The notes: generated by a model from the sequence alone, not told the origin. A stretch of DNA of 64,000 nt from Sphingomonas koreensis (GCA_006438735.1 RCZF01000001.1:1116001-1180000); one strand, 5' to 3'; shown: positions 16,727 to 25,772, counted from the stretch's first letter. Program-made: numbers and translations.

Positions 16727-17991
16727 GCCCGGCTGCGTCCCAGCGTCGCCAGCCCGAGCAGGCTGAGCACGCCGGCCACGACCAGGTAAACGCCGACCAA
16801 CCCCAACCCACCCCGCGCGGCGAGCGCCTGGGCGATCACCGGGGCCAATCCGCCGCCGATGATGCCGCCGAGGTTGAAGGTCATCGAGACGCCGGTGTAG
16901 CGCACCCCTGCGGGGAACAGGCTCGGCAACCATGCGCCAAGCGGCCCGTAGGCGAAACCCATCACCAACAGTGCGGCGGCGAGCCACAGCCAAACGACGA
17001 ACAGCGACGGCGCACCGAGCATCGGCCCCATCGCCAGCCCGACGAGCACGGTGCCGATAAACCCCCAAGCGAGCATCCGCACCGGCCCGGTGCGATCCGC
17101 GATCACGCCCGAAATCAGGATGCCGATCGCGAGGAACAGGATCGCGGCCAGCTCGATCGCCAGAAACGCCTGCCGATTGTGGCCCAACGTCGTCGTTTCA
17201 TATCCCATCGCAAAAGCGGTCGCGAGATAGAAGATCGCGAAGCAGGCGACGACGCCGATCGTGCCGGCCAATGTTGCACGGAGATGCCCCTTCAGCAGCG
17301 CCGCGATCGGCACCTTGGGCAACGCCTCGGCCTCCGCGGCGGCGAGGAAAGCCGGCGTTTCGGTAAGCTTGAGCCGCACCCATAGCCCCAGCCCGACGAG
17401 CACCGAGCTCGCCAGGAACGGCAGCCGCCAGCCCCAGTCGCGAAACTGCTCGTCGCTGAGAAACAGGCCGAGCAGCAGGAAGAAGCCGTTCGCCGCGATG
17501 AAGCCGACCGGCGCGCCGAGCGGCGGGAACATGCCGTAGCGATTGCGCCAGCCCTCGGGCGCATTCTCCACCGCCAGCAGCGCCGCGCCGCCCCACTCGC
17601 CGCCCAGCCCGAGCCCCTGGCCAAGCCGCAGCACGCACAACAGCAGCGGCGCGATCCAGCCGGCCTGCGCATAACTCGGCAAAAAGGCGATCGAGACGGT
17701 CGATCCGCCCATCAGCACGAGGCTGGCGACGAGCGTCGATTTGCGACCGACGCGGTCGCCGAAATGGCCGAACAGCACCGCGCCGACCGGCCGGGCGACG
17801 AACGCCAGCCCGAAGCTCGCGAACGACAGCATCAACTGCACCGATTTGTCCTCCGCGGGGAAGAACAGCGGCCCGAACACCAGCGCCGCGGCAGTCGCGT
17901 AGATGTAGAAATCGTAGAATTCGACCGCAGTGCCGATCAGGCTGGCGAACAGGATGCGGCGATGCGACGCGATTCCGTTTCGTTCCGCCAT
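16723..17991 (-). CDS. MFS transporter, metabolite:proton symporter type
   Basis: 422 residues, 12 predicted membrane segments. The opening EFYDFYIYATAAALVFGPLFFP and the motif GHFGDRVGRKSTL between segments 2 and 3 are characteristic of the MHS family (shikimate, alpha-ketoglutarate, proline/betaine and dicarboxylate importers). RLGQGLGLGGEWGGAALLA in segment 4 agrees. The substrate cannot be told from the sequence. It ends in a repeat element and stands alone on its strand. Confidence 0.92.
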   Translation of the reverse strand: MAERNGIASHRRILFASLIGTAVEFYDFYIYATAAALVFGPLFFPAEDKSVQLMLSFASFGLAFVARPVGAVLFGHFGDRVGRKSTLVASLVLMGGSTVSIAFLPSYAQAGWIAPLLLCVLRLGQGLGLGGEWGGAALLAVENAPEGWRNRYGMFPPLGAPVGFIAANGFFLLLGLFLSDEQFRDWGWRLPFLASSVLVGLGLWVRLKLTETPAFLAAAEAEALPKVPIAALLKGHLRATLAGTIGVVACFAIFYLATAFAMGYETTTLGHNRQAFLAIELAAILFLAIGILISGVIADRTGPVRMLAWGFIGTVLVGLAMGPMLGAPSLFVVWLWLAAALLVMGFAYGPLGAWLPSLFPAGVRYTGVSMTFNLGGIIGGGLAPVIAQALAARGGLGLVGVYLVVAGVLSLLGLATLGRSRA

Positions 17992-18073
17992 ATCTTTGCC
18001 CCTTCGTTCATCCGCGAGTCACCCGCGCGCTGCTTGATAGCGGCTGATCCAGGCCCGGCAACAAGAGGCGGCG

Positions 18074-18256
18074 ATGCGAGATCGAAAAGCAGCGCGTATC
18101 TGGAAAGCGGCGCTCGCCGCGGTCGCGGCCGGCGCGCTCGTTGCCCATGGCAATCCCGTTCAACCCATTACGCGGAACACCGACGTCGCTGTGATCAGCG
18201 CGGCGAAGCTGGGGGACGCGGCGGCGCGGTTCGTCGGGCGGCGGCTCGAGGTCTAA
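18074..18256 (+). CDS. small hypothetical protein, possibly exported
   Basis: 60 residues. An AGAGG lies 5-9 bases before the ATG, codon choice is GC-rich in the third position like its neighbours, and residues 10-25 (IWKAALAAVAAGALVA) form a short hydrophobic stretch after a basic start (MRDRKAAR), as in a signal sequence. The remainder (VAVISAAKLGDAAARFVGRRLEV) is likely helical. It fills the gap between two minus-strand genes. No family recognised; chance coding remains possible. Confidence 0.45.
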   Translation: MRDRKAARIWKAALAAVAAGALVAHGNPVQPITRNTDVAVISAAKLGDAAARFVGRRLEV

Positions 18257-18270
18257 CCACCCTAGTCGGA

Positions 18271-19905
18271 TCAGCCGACCAGCCGGATGCCCGTCAGCAA
18301 CAGCCAATAGAGCCCGCCGGCCAGCAGCATCGCCGCCGGCAGCGTCAGCAGCCAGGCCGCGACCATGTGCAGGATCGTCCGCTTCTGCAGCCCCGATCCA
18401 TTGGCGACCGCGGCGCCGCCGACACCGCTCGTCAGGATATGGGTGGTCGACACCGGCATGCCATATAGCTCGGCCAGCAGGATGGTGCCCGCCGCGACCA
18501 GTTCGGCCGAGGCGCCCATCCCATAGGTCAGATGGATCTTGCCGATCCGCTCTCCCACCGTCCGCACGATCCGTTTCCAGCCGATCATCGTACCGAGCCC
18601 GAGCGCAATCGCGACGATCGCCTTCACCCAGAACGGGATATAGCGCGTGCCTTGCTGGAGATGGTCCTGATAACCCTTCAGCGTGGCGATTTCGGCGGAG
18701 GAGAAATGCGCGCCGGCCGCCTTGTCGCCGGTCACCAATTTGGTGGTATCGAGCACCAGATACATGTCGTTGCGCAGATTTGATGTCGCCGCCGCCGGCA
18801 CCTTGCTCAGCGAGCCGTAGCTTTCGATCCCGGCGCTGACATTATGCGAAACCGACTCCAGCGCCCCGTACACGGCGGGTGATGCGGCGCGCCGCACCTC
18901 GAGCGCGTGTGACAAGGTGACTCGCGCCTGATCGACCGGCATCGGTGTGCCGCCATGCGCCTCGAAGATCGCCGCCGCGCCGTTGGCGGATTGCACGAAG
19001 GCCGGCATCGCGCTCTCTGGCATCGTGCGGTTGAGCGCATAGGCAGTCGGCGCGCAGCCGATCAGGATCAGCATGATCAGCCCCATGCCCTTCTGACCGT
19101 CATTGCCGCCGTGCGCGAACGACACTGCGGTGCAGGTCGCGATCAGCAGCGCGCGGATGCCCTTGGGGGGCGGCTGGTTGCGTTCGGGCTCACGGTAAAG
19201 CTCGGGCTTGCGGATCAGCAGCTTCATCACCCACAGCAGCACCATTGCGCCGAAAAAGCCCATCATCGGGCTTATCAACAGCGCAGACAACACGTTGCGC
19301 GCCTGGCCCCAATCGACGCCCGAGGTGCCGGCGCCGCCGCCGATCAGCTGGTTAGCCAGCCCGACGCCGAGGATCGAGCCGATCAGCGCGTGGCTCGACG
19401 AATTGGGCAGGCCGACGAACCAGGTCGCGAGATTCCACAACACGGCGGCGAGCAGCAGCGCGAAGATCATCGCATAGCCCGCCGCGCTGCCGATATGCAG
19501 GATCAGCTCGACAGGCAGCAGCGTGATGATCGAATAGGCAACCGCCCCCGACGAAACGATCACGCCAAGGAAGTTGAATACGCCCGACCAGATTACCGCG
19601 ACCGTGGCCGGCATCGAATTGGTGTAGATCACCGTGGCGACCGCGTTGGCGGTGTCGTGGAAGCCGTTGACGAATTCGAACCCCAAGGCGATCAGCAGCG
19701 CGAGCCCGAGAAACAGAAACGCGCCAAGCTGCAGGCTTTCGCCGACTTGCCTGGTATCGACGAAGATCGAAAAGCCGGCATAGGCAAGTCCTGCCACCAG
19801 TACGACGAGGAAGGCCCAGCGCCCGGCAGGATGAAGCGGTTGATCGAACCGCGGGCTCGCGCGCGTGCCCGCCGACTCGTCCGCGTCGAAGAAATTTGTG
19901 GCCAT
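18271..19905 (-). CDS. PiT-family inorganic phosphate transporter
   Basis: Low-affinity phosphate (metal-phosphate) importer driven by ion gradient. 544 residues. The family signature repeats occur twice: FEFVNGFHDTANAVATVIY near the N-terminus and SFAHGGNDGQKGMGLI in the middle, with GLPNSSSHALIGSILGVGLA and the C-terminal GMPVSTTHILTSGVGGAA. A large hydrophilic loop (about residues 300-420) separates the halves, as in bacterial PitA. No phoU-like partner is adjacent. Confidence 0.94.
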   Translation of the reverse strand: MATNFFDADESAGTRASPRFDQPLHPAGRWAFLVVLVAGLAYAGFSIFVDTRQVGESLQLGAFLFLGLALLIALGFEFVNGFHDTANAVATVIYTNSMPATVAVIWSGVFNFLGVIVSSGAVAYSIITLLPVELILHIGSAAGYAMIFALLLAAVLWNLATWFVGLPNSSSHALIGSILGVGLANQLIGGGAGTSGVDWGQARNVLSALLISPMMGFFGAMVLLWVMKLLIRKPELYREPERNQPPPKGIRALLIATCTAVSFAHGGNDGQKGMGLIMLILIGCAPTAYALNRTMPESAMPAFVQSANGAAAIFEAHGGTPMPVDQARVTLSHALEVRRAASPAVYGALESVSHNVSAGIESYGSLSKVPAAATSNLRNDMYLVLDTTKLVTGDKAAGAHFSSAEIATLKGYQDHLQQGTRYIPFWVKAIVAIALGLGTMIGWKRIVRTVGERIGKIHLTYGMGASAELVAAGTILLAELYGMPVSTTHILTSGVGGAAVANGSGLQKRTILHMVAAWLLTLPAAMLLAGGLYWLLLTGIRLVG

Positions 19906-19968
19906 GTTCCGGCCATTGCGCGGCTGTGTGACAGGTTGATGACAGTCAACCCTCGCGCCGACGCCACG

Positions 19969-21120
19969 CTATACGTAGTCGGCAAGCACCAACGTCACGT
20001 CGCGACGCCGACCCTGGTGCTCGATCGTCAGCGCGACGCTGGCGCCTGGCGGGCGAGCGAGCGCTTGGATCAGTCTGGCAAGCGTCGTATCGACCACGAC
20101 GTCGCCCGGGACGATGCCGGCCTGCGCCGCCGGGCTGCCTCGGCCGACATCGGCGACGATCAGTCGATTGCCGTGCTGATCGACCCACAGTCCCGATGTC
20201 GGCGCGCGCGCGCGAAGCGGCGCGACGTGGTTGGGCTGAATCAGCACGCGACGCCGGTGGACGTCGGCGGCGAAGTTGAACTGGCGGATCAGCGGCAACC
20301 CGATGATGCCGTCACTGGAGCGCTGGCCACGCTGGCCGCCCTCGAGCCGCACCAGCGGCCGATCGAACGCGACCGGACCGATCACGGCGCGCTCAGCGCG
20401 CACCAACCGGCCAATCGCGTCTTGTCCACCGATGCCGCTGCCGCGAAGCGGTGCGTAATTGATCCCGCTATCGTTCCAATATCGGGTGCGCCGCGCGGCC
20501 TCCGGAAAAAGAATAATCTCCCCGGGTGCGCCGGTATCGAGCAAGCACCGGAACGGCTGATCATCGATGATGACCGTAACGATCATCCGCGCCGCGCCCC
20601 TGCTCTCGTGGCTGATCCTCGAATCGACCGCGGTAAAGCCGGGGATGCTATCGAATCCGTGCGGATAGATGCGCCATTCGCCGGCGTCGAAATCGAGCAC
20701 GCTGTCATACCCGGTCACCGCGCCCGCCGCGAGCGTGCCACGCACGTCCCTGCCCAGGCCGTGGCCATCGCGCCCGTTAAAGACGACATCCGAGAGATGC
20801 AGCTGGCCGCCGATCGACAACGTATGGGCGCGGTAGAGCGCGCTATTCTCATCGCCGCCAATGCCGCGCAAGCGCTCGCTCGCGACGACCGTCAGCTTGA
20901 GATCGCGGGCGAGATCATTGTCGATCAGGCTCATCGTGCCGCCGGTGTCGATCATGAAGAAATAGGGATCGCTTCCATTGATCCCGCAAGCGACCAACAC
21001 GCGGTCATCGACCGCGATCGGCACGATGATCGGCGCCTCGGCCGCCGCCGCGCGCGTCGCCAGTAGCGGCAACGCCGCGCCCATTCCGATGCCCGCCACT
21101 ACGCTTCGCCGTGAAATCAT
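19969..21120 (-). CDS. exported retropepsin-like aspartic protease with C-terminal PDZ domain
   Basis: 383 residues. The N-terminus MISRRSVVAGIGMGAALPLLATRAAAA has a twin-arginine-like start and a signal peptide. Two clan AA lobes follow: YFFMIDTGGTMSLID (Asp about 58) and FRCLLDTGAPGEIILF (Asp about 195), each followed by a strand with a hydrophobic-hydrophobic-Gly pattern (VTGYDSVLDF; DGIIGLPLIRQF). Residues about 315-380 are a PDZ-like fold (GSPAAQAGIVPGDVVVD). A single chain with two DTG lobes could form one active site like pepsin. Predicted periplasmic; substrate unknown. Divergent from the UvrD helicase. Confidence 0.82.
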   Translation of the reverse strand: MISRRSVVAGIGMGAALPLLATRAAAAEAPIIVPIAVDDRVLVACGINGSDPYFFMIDTGGTMSLIDNDLARDLKLTVVASERLRGIGGDENSALYRAHTLSIGGQLHLSDVVFNGRDGHGLGRDVRGTLAAGAVTGYDSVLDFDAGEWRIYPHGFDSIPGFTAVDSRISHESRGAARMIVTVIIDDQPFRCLLDTGAPGEIILFPEAARRTRYWNDSGINYAPLRGSGIGGQDAIGRLVRAERAVIGPVAFDRPLVRLEGGQRGQRSSDGIIGLPLIRQFNFAADVHRRRVLIQPNHVAPLRARAPTSGLWVDQHGNRLIVADVGRGSPAAQAGIVPGDVVVDTTLARLIQALARPPGASVALTIEHQGRRRDVTLVLADYV

Positions 21121-21230
21121 GCGCTTCCTCCGTCGCTTGCCGGCATCGTGCCCAGCCGGACGCGACCGTGCAACCCCGCGCCACGCATCCGTTATTGCCC
21201 CGCGGCTCCGCGTTCCCTACCTGTTCACCG

Positions 21231-23531
21231 ATGACCCTTCCCGCGCCTGCCCCCGACGATCCGCCCTATCTGCGCGGCCTCAATCCGCCGCAGCGCGAGG
21301 CGGTGCTGACCACCGAGGGTCCGGTGCTGATCATCGCCGGCGCCGGCACCGGCAAGACCGCAGCGCTGACCGCGCGGCTCGCGCATCTGCTGTTCACCAA
21401 GCGCGCCTGGCCGTCCGAAATCCTGTCGGTCACCTTCACCAACAAGGCGGCACGCGAGATGCGCCACCGCGTCGGCAAGATGGTCGGCGATGTGGTAGAA
21501 GGGATGCCGTGGCTCGGCACCTTCCACGCGATCGGCGCGAAAATGCTGCGCCGCCATGCCGAACTCGTCGGGCTGCAAGCGAATTTCACCATCCTCGACA
21601 CCGACGACCAGTTGCGACTGTTGAAGCAACTCGTGCTCGCTGCCGATATCGACGAAAAGCGCTTCCCGGCGCGCAGCCTCGCCGGGCTGATCGATCAGTG
21701 GAAGAACAAGGGGCTTACCCCGTCGGACGTCGATGCCGGCGAGTCCGAACGCTACGCCAACGGCCGCGGCGGCGAATTGTATCGGCAATATCAGGAGCGG
21801 CTGAAGGCGCTCAACGCCTGCGATTTCGGCGATCTGCTGCTGCACATGCTGGTGATCCTGCGCACGCACCGCGACGTGCTCGCCGATTACCAACGCCGCT
21901 TCAAATATATCATGGTGGACGAATATCAGGACACCAACGCCGTCCAGTATCTATGGCTGCGGCTGCTCGCGCAGGAACGCAAGAACATCGCCTGCGTCGG
22001 CGACGACGATCAGTCGATCTATTCGTGGCGCGGCGCGCAGGTCGAAAATATCCTGAAGTTCGAAAAGGACTTCCCGGGCGCGGCTGTCATCCGGCTCGAA
22101 CAGAATTACCGATCGACCCCGCACATCCTCGGCGCCGCCTCGGGCGTGATCGCGCAGAACAGCGGCCGGCTCGGCAAGACCTTGTGGACCGAGCTCGACG
22201 CTGGCGAAAAGGTCAAGGTGCTCGGCGTGTGGGACGGCCCCGAGGAAGCGCGCCGGGTCGGCGAAGAAATCGAGGCGTGCCAGCGAAACGGCAAGAGCCT
22301 CGACGATGTCGCGATCCTCGTCCGCGCGCAGCACCAGACGCGCGAGTTCGAGGACCGCTTCATCGCGATCGGCCTGCCTTACCGGATCGTCGGCGGTTTC
22401 CGCTTCTACGAACGCGCCGAAATCCGCGATGCGCTGGCCTATCTGCGCATCGTCCACCAGACCGCCGACGATCTCGCCTTCGAGCGCATCGTCAACGTCC
22501 CCAAGCGCGGCCTCGGCGACAAGGCGGTGGCCAAGGTCCACCAACTCGCCCGCACCGAGGGTGTTCCGCTGTCGATCGCCGCGGCGCGCATCCTCGATAC
22601 CGACGAGCTCACCCCGCAAGCGCGGCGCAGCCTCGGCAATTTCGTCGGCGACGTCGCCCGCTGGCGTGCGCTGGAATTGCCCCATCCCGATCTCGCGCGC
22701 CAGATTCTCGACGAGAGCGGCTACACTGCGATGCTCCAGGCCGACAAAAGCGCCGAATCCGCCGGCCGGCTGGAGAACCTCACCGAGCTCGTCCGCGCGA
22801 TGGAGGAATATGATAGCCTGGGCGCGTTCCTGGAGCATGTCAGCCTCGTCATGGACAACGAGGGCGCGGCGGACGAGGCCAAGGCGACGATCATGACGAT
22901 CCATGCGGCCAAGGGGCTCGAATACGACACCGTCTTCCTGGTCGGTTGGGAGGAAGGGCTGTTCCCCTCGCAGCGCGCCTTGGATGAGGGCGGGCTCGCC
23001 AGCCTCGAGGAGGAACGCCGCCTCGCCTATGTCGCGATCACGCGTGCACGGCGCCGCGCGGTCATCATTCACGCCGCCAACCGCCGCATCTACGGCCAGT
23101 GGAATTCAAGCATTCCCAGCCGCTTCGTCGGCGAGCTTCCCACCGATCATATCGAGAGCGAAAGCACGATGTCAGGCGGCGCATCGCTGTGGCAGGCAAA
23201 CTGGTCCGAACGCGCCGATCCCTTCGCCGACGTAGCGCGCGGCGCCGGACGCGGCCCCGGCTGGCAACGCGCCGCCGGCGTCGATCTGAAAAATCCAGGC
23301 GGCTACACTGCCCGCACCTTCTCCCGCGAGCCGAGCCGTGTACTTGAAAGCCGCGCCAGCGCCATCAGCCTGGGCAACAAGGGCCGCGACGATCTGTCGG
23401 TGGGCATGCGCGTGTTCCACCAGAAGTTCGGCTATGGCGAGATCGCCGAGATCGAAGGCAACAAGCTGGAGATCGATTTCGAACAGGCCGGCAGGAAGCG
23501 GGTGATGGATAGCTTCGTCAGCCTTGGGTGA
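21231..23531 (+). CDS. uvrD: UvrD/PcrA-family ATP-dependent DNA helicase
   Basis: 3'-5' SF1A helicase of nucleotide excision or mismatch repair and fork maintenance. About 766 residues. Walker A IIAGAGTGKTAALTARL, motif Ia SVTFTNKAAREM, motif II YIMVDEYQDTNAVQ, motif III GDDDQSIYSWRGA, motif IV LEQNYRST, motif V TIMTIHAAKGLEYDTVFLVG and motif VI RRLAYVAITRARR. The last 50 residues (MRVFHQKFGYGEIAEIEGNKLEIDF) form the Tudor-like end seen in PcrA/UvrD. Start set at ATG 21231; an upstream extension to 21111 has no protein-like content. Confidence 0.95.
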   Translation: MTLPAPAPDDPPYLRGLNPPQREAVLTTEGPVLIIAGAGTGKTAALTARLAHLLFTKRAWPSEILSVTFTNKAAREMRHRVGKMVGDVVEGMPWLGTFHAIGAKMLRRHAELVGLQANFTILDTDDQLRLLKQLVLAADIDEKRFPARSLAGLIDQWKNKGLTPSDVDAGESERYANGRGGELYRQYQERLKALNACDFGDLLLHMLVILRTHRDVLADYQRRFKYIMVDEYQDTNAVQYLWLRLLAQERKNIACVGDDDQSIYSWRGAQVENILKFEKDFPGAAVIRLEQNYRSTPHILGAASGVIAQNSGRLGKTLWTELDAGEKVKVLGVWDGPEEARRVGEEIEACQRNGKSLDDVAILVRAQHQTREFEDRFIAIGLPYRIVGGFRFYERAEIRDALAYLRIVHQTADDLAFERIVNVPKRGLGDKAVAKVHQLARTEGVPLSIAAARILDTDELTPQARRSLGNFVGDVARWRALELPHPDLARQILDESGYTAMLQADKSAESAGRLENLTELVRAMEEYDSLGAFLEHVSLVMDNEGAADEAKATIMTIHAAKGLEYDTVFLVGWEEGLFPSQRALDEGGLASLEEERRLAYVAITRARRRAVIIHAANRRIYGQWNSSIPSRFVGELPTDHIESESTMSGGASLWQANWSERADPFADVARGAGRGPGWQRAAGVDLKNPGGYTARTFSREPSRVLESRASAISLGNKGRDDLSVGMRVFHQKFGYGEIAEIEGNKLEIDFEQAGRKRVMDSFVSLG

Positions 23532-23705
23532 CGCTAATGTAGCGCGCGGCGAGATCGCGCCTCGCCCGGCTCGACATCGACCGCACGACAGGTTCGACGC
23601 CAGATACGCCTCTATCTGATCGTCACGGCCGCGATCTTCCTGCTTCTCTCCGGCTCGCATGTCGGGCGTCTGACGATCGAAGGCGGCCGACCCCCTGCGC
23701 GCCGA

Positions 23706-24005
23706 TCACTTGATCGTTTTCGCCTCGAAATTCTCCTTCGCCGATCGGCTGATTCCCTGCGCACGCCATTCATCGACGGTGTGGCAGATCATCTGACGAG
23801 TCGGCTTGTCGAACAGGCACAGCTGTCGGTTGCCGTCCGGCGGTGGCGGGGGCGTGTAGACGTTGCGGCCGACGGTCGATGGCGAGGCCGGATTGACCGG
23901 GAGCACGACGCCCGATCCCTGCGCTTGCGGCGCAGGGGATGCGGCGACGATGAGCGGCAAGACGGCCATTGCGCCGATCCGGACTGCGAGGGATTTCACC
24001 ATCAT
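23706..24005 (-). CDS. small exported hypothetical protein
   Basis: 99 residues. Signal peptide MMVKSLAVRIGAMAVLPLIVAASPAPQA, then a proline-rich stretch (VYTPPPPPDGNR) and a C-terminal part with two cysteines, CLFDKPTRQMICHTVDEWRAQG. No known family. The start ATG is 29 bp from an 8-bp tandem repeat (24034-24080), which lies in its presumed promoter. The frame is open further upstream through that repeat, but that part is not protein-like. Confidence 0.72.
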   Translation of the reverse strand: MMVKSLAVRIGAMAVLPLIVAASPAPQAQGSGVVLPVNPASPSTVGRNVYTPPPPPDGNRQLCLFDKPTRQMICHTVDEWRAQGISRSAKENFEAKTIK

Positions 24006-24033
24006 TTCGACAGCATAGCACGAGCTACGCGAC

Positions 24034-24080
24034 GCTGCCACGCTGCCACGCTGCCACGCTGCCACGCTGCCACGCTGCCA
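24034..24080. repeat. 8-bp tandem repeat, about 5.9 copies
   Basis: Unit GCTGCCAC, five full copies plus GCTGCCA, exact throughout. The unit is not a multiple of three and lies 29-75 bp upstream of the exported protein start at 24005 (minus), between two same-strand genes. Confidence 0.95.
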
Positions 24081-24100
24081 AGATGCAGCGCGCGACCGCG

Positions 24101-24259
24101 CTACTCCTTTCCCATCTTTTCGTTCCAGATGCGCTCTTCTTCGGCGTGGCGCTCTTGACGCGCGATCCGGCGCTGCTCGCGCAGACGGCGGCGTCGCTGG
24201 CGGTAAAGTACCAGCGCCGCGATCGCGACCAGCACGACGACGATCAACACGGTCAACAT
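24101..24259 (-). CDS. single-pass small membrane protein
   Basis: 52 residues: one membrane helix (MLTVLIVVVLVAIAALVLY) followed by a strongly charged, probably helical tail (RQRRRRLREQRRIARQERHAEEERIW). GGAGG lies 9 bases upstream of the ATG at 24259. No family recognised. Short anchored basic-coil proteins often act as partners of larger complexes, but nothing here names one. Confidence 0.65.
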   Translation of the reverse strand: MLTVLIVVVLVAIAALVLYRQRRRRLREQRRIARQERHAEEERIWNEKMGKE

Positions 24260-24418
24260 TGGCAACGCACCTCCGCGACGCGATCTATCGACGCTAACAT
24301 GACCGGCAGATGAAAGCGGCGTGAAACCTGCGCTCGGCTCAGCATGCCACCGCGCCGGATCATCGCTTCGGCGCAATCACCAAGCCACGTCCGTCGATGT
24401 CGCGCTCCGGCGCTCGAG

Positions 24419-24844
24419 CTATGCCTCAACGCGGTCGTGCGCCGCGGGCCAGATTCCCGCGCTCCACAGCGCCCACCACACGATCAGCGGCTGCAACAAC
24501 AGGCGCGGCGCGTGATACCAGATCGGCAACCCCGTCCCACTGCCGAGATCAGTGATCGCATGCTGGATGTTGGCGGGAAACACGCACACCGCATAAGCGG
24601 CGAGCGCCCAGCCGGCGGCGCGGCGGAAGCGGCGCGTGATCAAGCCGATCGAGCCGGCCAGCTCGCACAAACCGGTGGCAATGACGACGGCATGGGGAAA
24701 CGGCACGAAGCCCGGTACGATCCTTACCATCGCCGCCGTCGCGAGCAAATGCGCCACGCCGGCGATCGCGTAGAACAGGATCAGCAGCCAGCGGCCGATC
24801 GTCCGCGCTCGGCTCGGGCGCGACGTGTCAACGATCGGCGTCAG
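24419..24844 (-). CDS. DoxX-family membrane protein (probable CTG start)
   Basis: About 141 residues, four predicted membrane helices. LLILFYAIAGVAHLLATAAMVRIVPGFVPFPHAVVIATG and GLCELAGSIGLI match DoxX/DoxD-like proteins. Standard starts give only GTG 24757, which would cut the first helix. In frame upstream there is no ATG, GTG or TTG, but a CTG at 24844-24842 overlaps the stop of the response regulator (CTGA), the usual place for a coupled start, and reads TPIVDTSRPSRARTIGRWLL into the helix. I take this CTG as the likely start. Role unknown. Confidence 0.72.
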   Translation of the reverse strand: MTPIVDTSRPSRARTIGRWLLILFYAIAGVAHLLATAAMVRIVPGFVPFPHAVVIATGLCELAGSIGLITRRFRRAAGWALAAYAVCVFPANIQHAITDLGSGTGLPIWYHAPRLLLQPLIVWWALWSAGIWPAAHDRVEA

Positions 24845-25227
24845 AGCGTCAAACTGCGCAGCGCCGCGCTCACCGCCTGGTCGCTATACGGCTTGGCGAA
24901 GAACAGGCTGCCCGGCGGAAGCTCGGCGACACCTGGCGAGCAGCGGCCCGAGGTTACGATGATGTGGATCGGCGGCCAACGATCGCGCACTGCTGCGGCG
25001 AGCTTCAGCCCGTCCATCGATCCCGGCATATCGATGTCGGTGAAAACGATCGTAATATCGAGCCGGGTTTCGAGGATACGCACCGCTTCGTCGGCATCGC
25101 TGGCCGACAGCGCGGTGAAGCCCTGTCTCTCGACCAGATCGATCGCCGCCATGCGGAGCAACGGATCATCCTCGACGACAAGGATGACGGTTGGAGATTG
25201 GGCGGCGATCAAAACAAGATTCCTCAT
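24841..25227 (-). CDS. single-domain response regulator
   Basis: About 128 residues, receiver domain only: TVILVVEDDPLLRMAA (acidic pair), the phosphoacceptor in IVFTDIDMPGSMDGLKL, the switch residue in IIVTSGRCSP and the lysine in LFFAKPYSDQAV. Start placed at the ATG at 25227; a GTG at 25293 would add an unconvincing extension. Its stop overlaps the start of the DoxX gene. Such proteins with MPGSMDG are common in sphingomonads as stress-network receivers, but no partner kinase is adjacent. Confidence 0.82.
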   Translation of the reverse strand: MRNLVLIAAQSPTVILVVEDDPLLRMAAIDLVERQGFTALSASDADEAVRILETRLDITIVFTDIDMPGSMDGLKLAAAVRDRWPPIHIIVTSGRCSPGVAELPPGSLFFAKPYSDQAVSAALRSLTL

Positions 25228-25335
25228 CAACAGACAGCGCAGGAGCGCCGCGGACGACGATTTTATCGTCACCAGCGCAGGCGGGCCGCGCACATTCGGC
25301 CAAGAAACCCTGATCCATGATAACTCTCGATGACG

Positions 25336-25584
25336 TCAGTCGTTCCGTTCGGCCGGCAATGAGGCGGTGGTCGATGCTGACGCCACGCCGTCATCGGTCT
25401 GGCCACGACACAGCCGCAGCAGTGCACGACGGATCGTCGGCCCGCTGAGATGCTGCTGCACCGAACCGTGATGTTCGCGCATCAATTGCGCGCGGATCGC
25501 ATCGATCGTGGGATAGGCGCCCGATCGCGCCAGCTCATACGCCCGCTCGATCGTGCCCGGGCGGTGCGCCGGCTCGTCGCTCAT
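25336..25584 (-). CDS. hypothetical protein, possible winged-helix
   Basis: 82 residues. The central part, GTIERAYELARSGAYPTIDAIRAQL followed by VQQHLSGPTIRRALLRLC, looks like a small three-helix DNA- or protein-binding fold, with an unstructured C-terminal tail (ASASTTASLPAERND). Its ATG overlaps the stop of the upstream gene at 25581-25584, so the two form an operon. No characterised relatives are known to me. Confidence 0.65.
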   Translation of the reverse strand: MSDEPAHRPGTIERAYELARSGAYPTIDAIRAQLMREHHGSVQQHLSGPTIRRALLRLCRGQTDDGVASASTTASLPAERND

Positions 25585-25772
25585 GCGGTCGTCCGTGCGC
25601 GATCCGGGCTTTTGCTCGCTGCCGCCAGCTGGTGCGGGAAACCGCGGTCGATCAGCTTGGCGGCGTAGCCGCGCGCGAGCCCGGCATGCGACCGCCGTGC
25701 CTCGGCGCCGGCGGCCTGCGCGGCGCGCATCAGCGAGATCTGCTCGCGGGCCAGGAGATAATTGATGTCCAT
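25581..25772 (-). CDS. small hypothetical protein
   Basis: 63 residues, mostly one long helix: MDINYLLAREQISLMRAAQAA, then SHAGLARGYAAKLIDRGFPH. The start ATG at 25772 has GAGGAA about 7 bases upstream. It is co-translated with the next gene (4-bp overlap) and divergent from the ClC gene. Function unknown. Confidence 0.65.
   Translation of the reverse strand: MDINYLLAREQISLMRAAQAAGAEARRSHAGLARGYAAKLIDRGFPHQLAAASKSPDRARTTA

Noticed and set aside
18955..21066. A 703-codon plus-strand open frame
   Set aside because: Antisense to the PiT transporter and the double-DTG protease; no motifs.
21111..21230. N-terminal extension of the UvrD helicase
   Set aside because: The extra 40 residues are not helicase-like and overlap the promoter region of the divergent protease gene.
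23590..23700. Plus-strand hydrophobic reading (RLYLIVTAAIFLLLSG)
   Set aside because: It looks like a membrane helix but there is no start codon or ribosome binding site, and it runs out into the antisense of the next gene.
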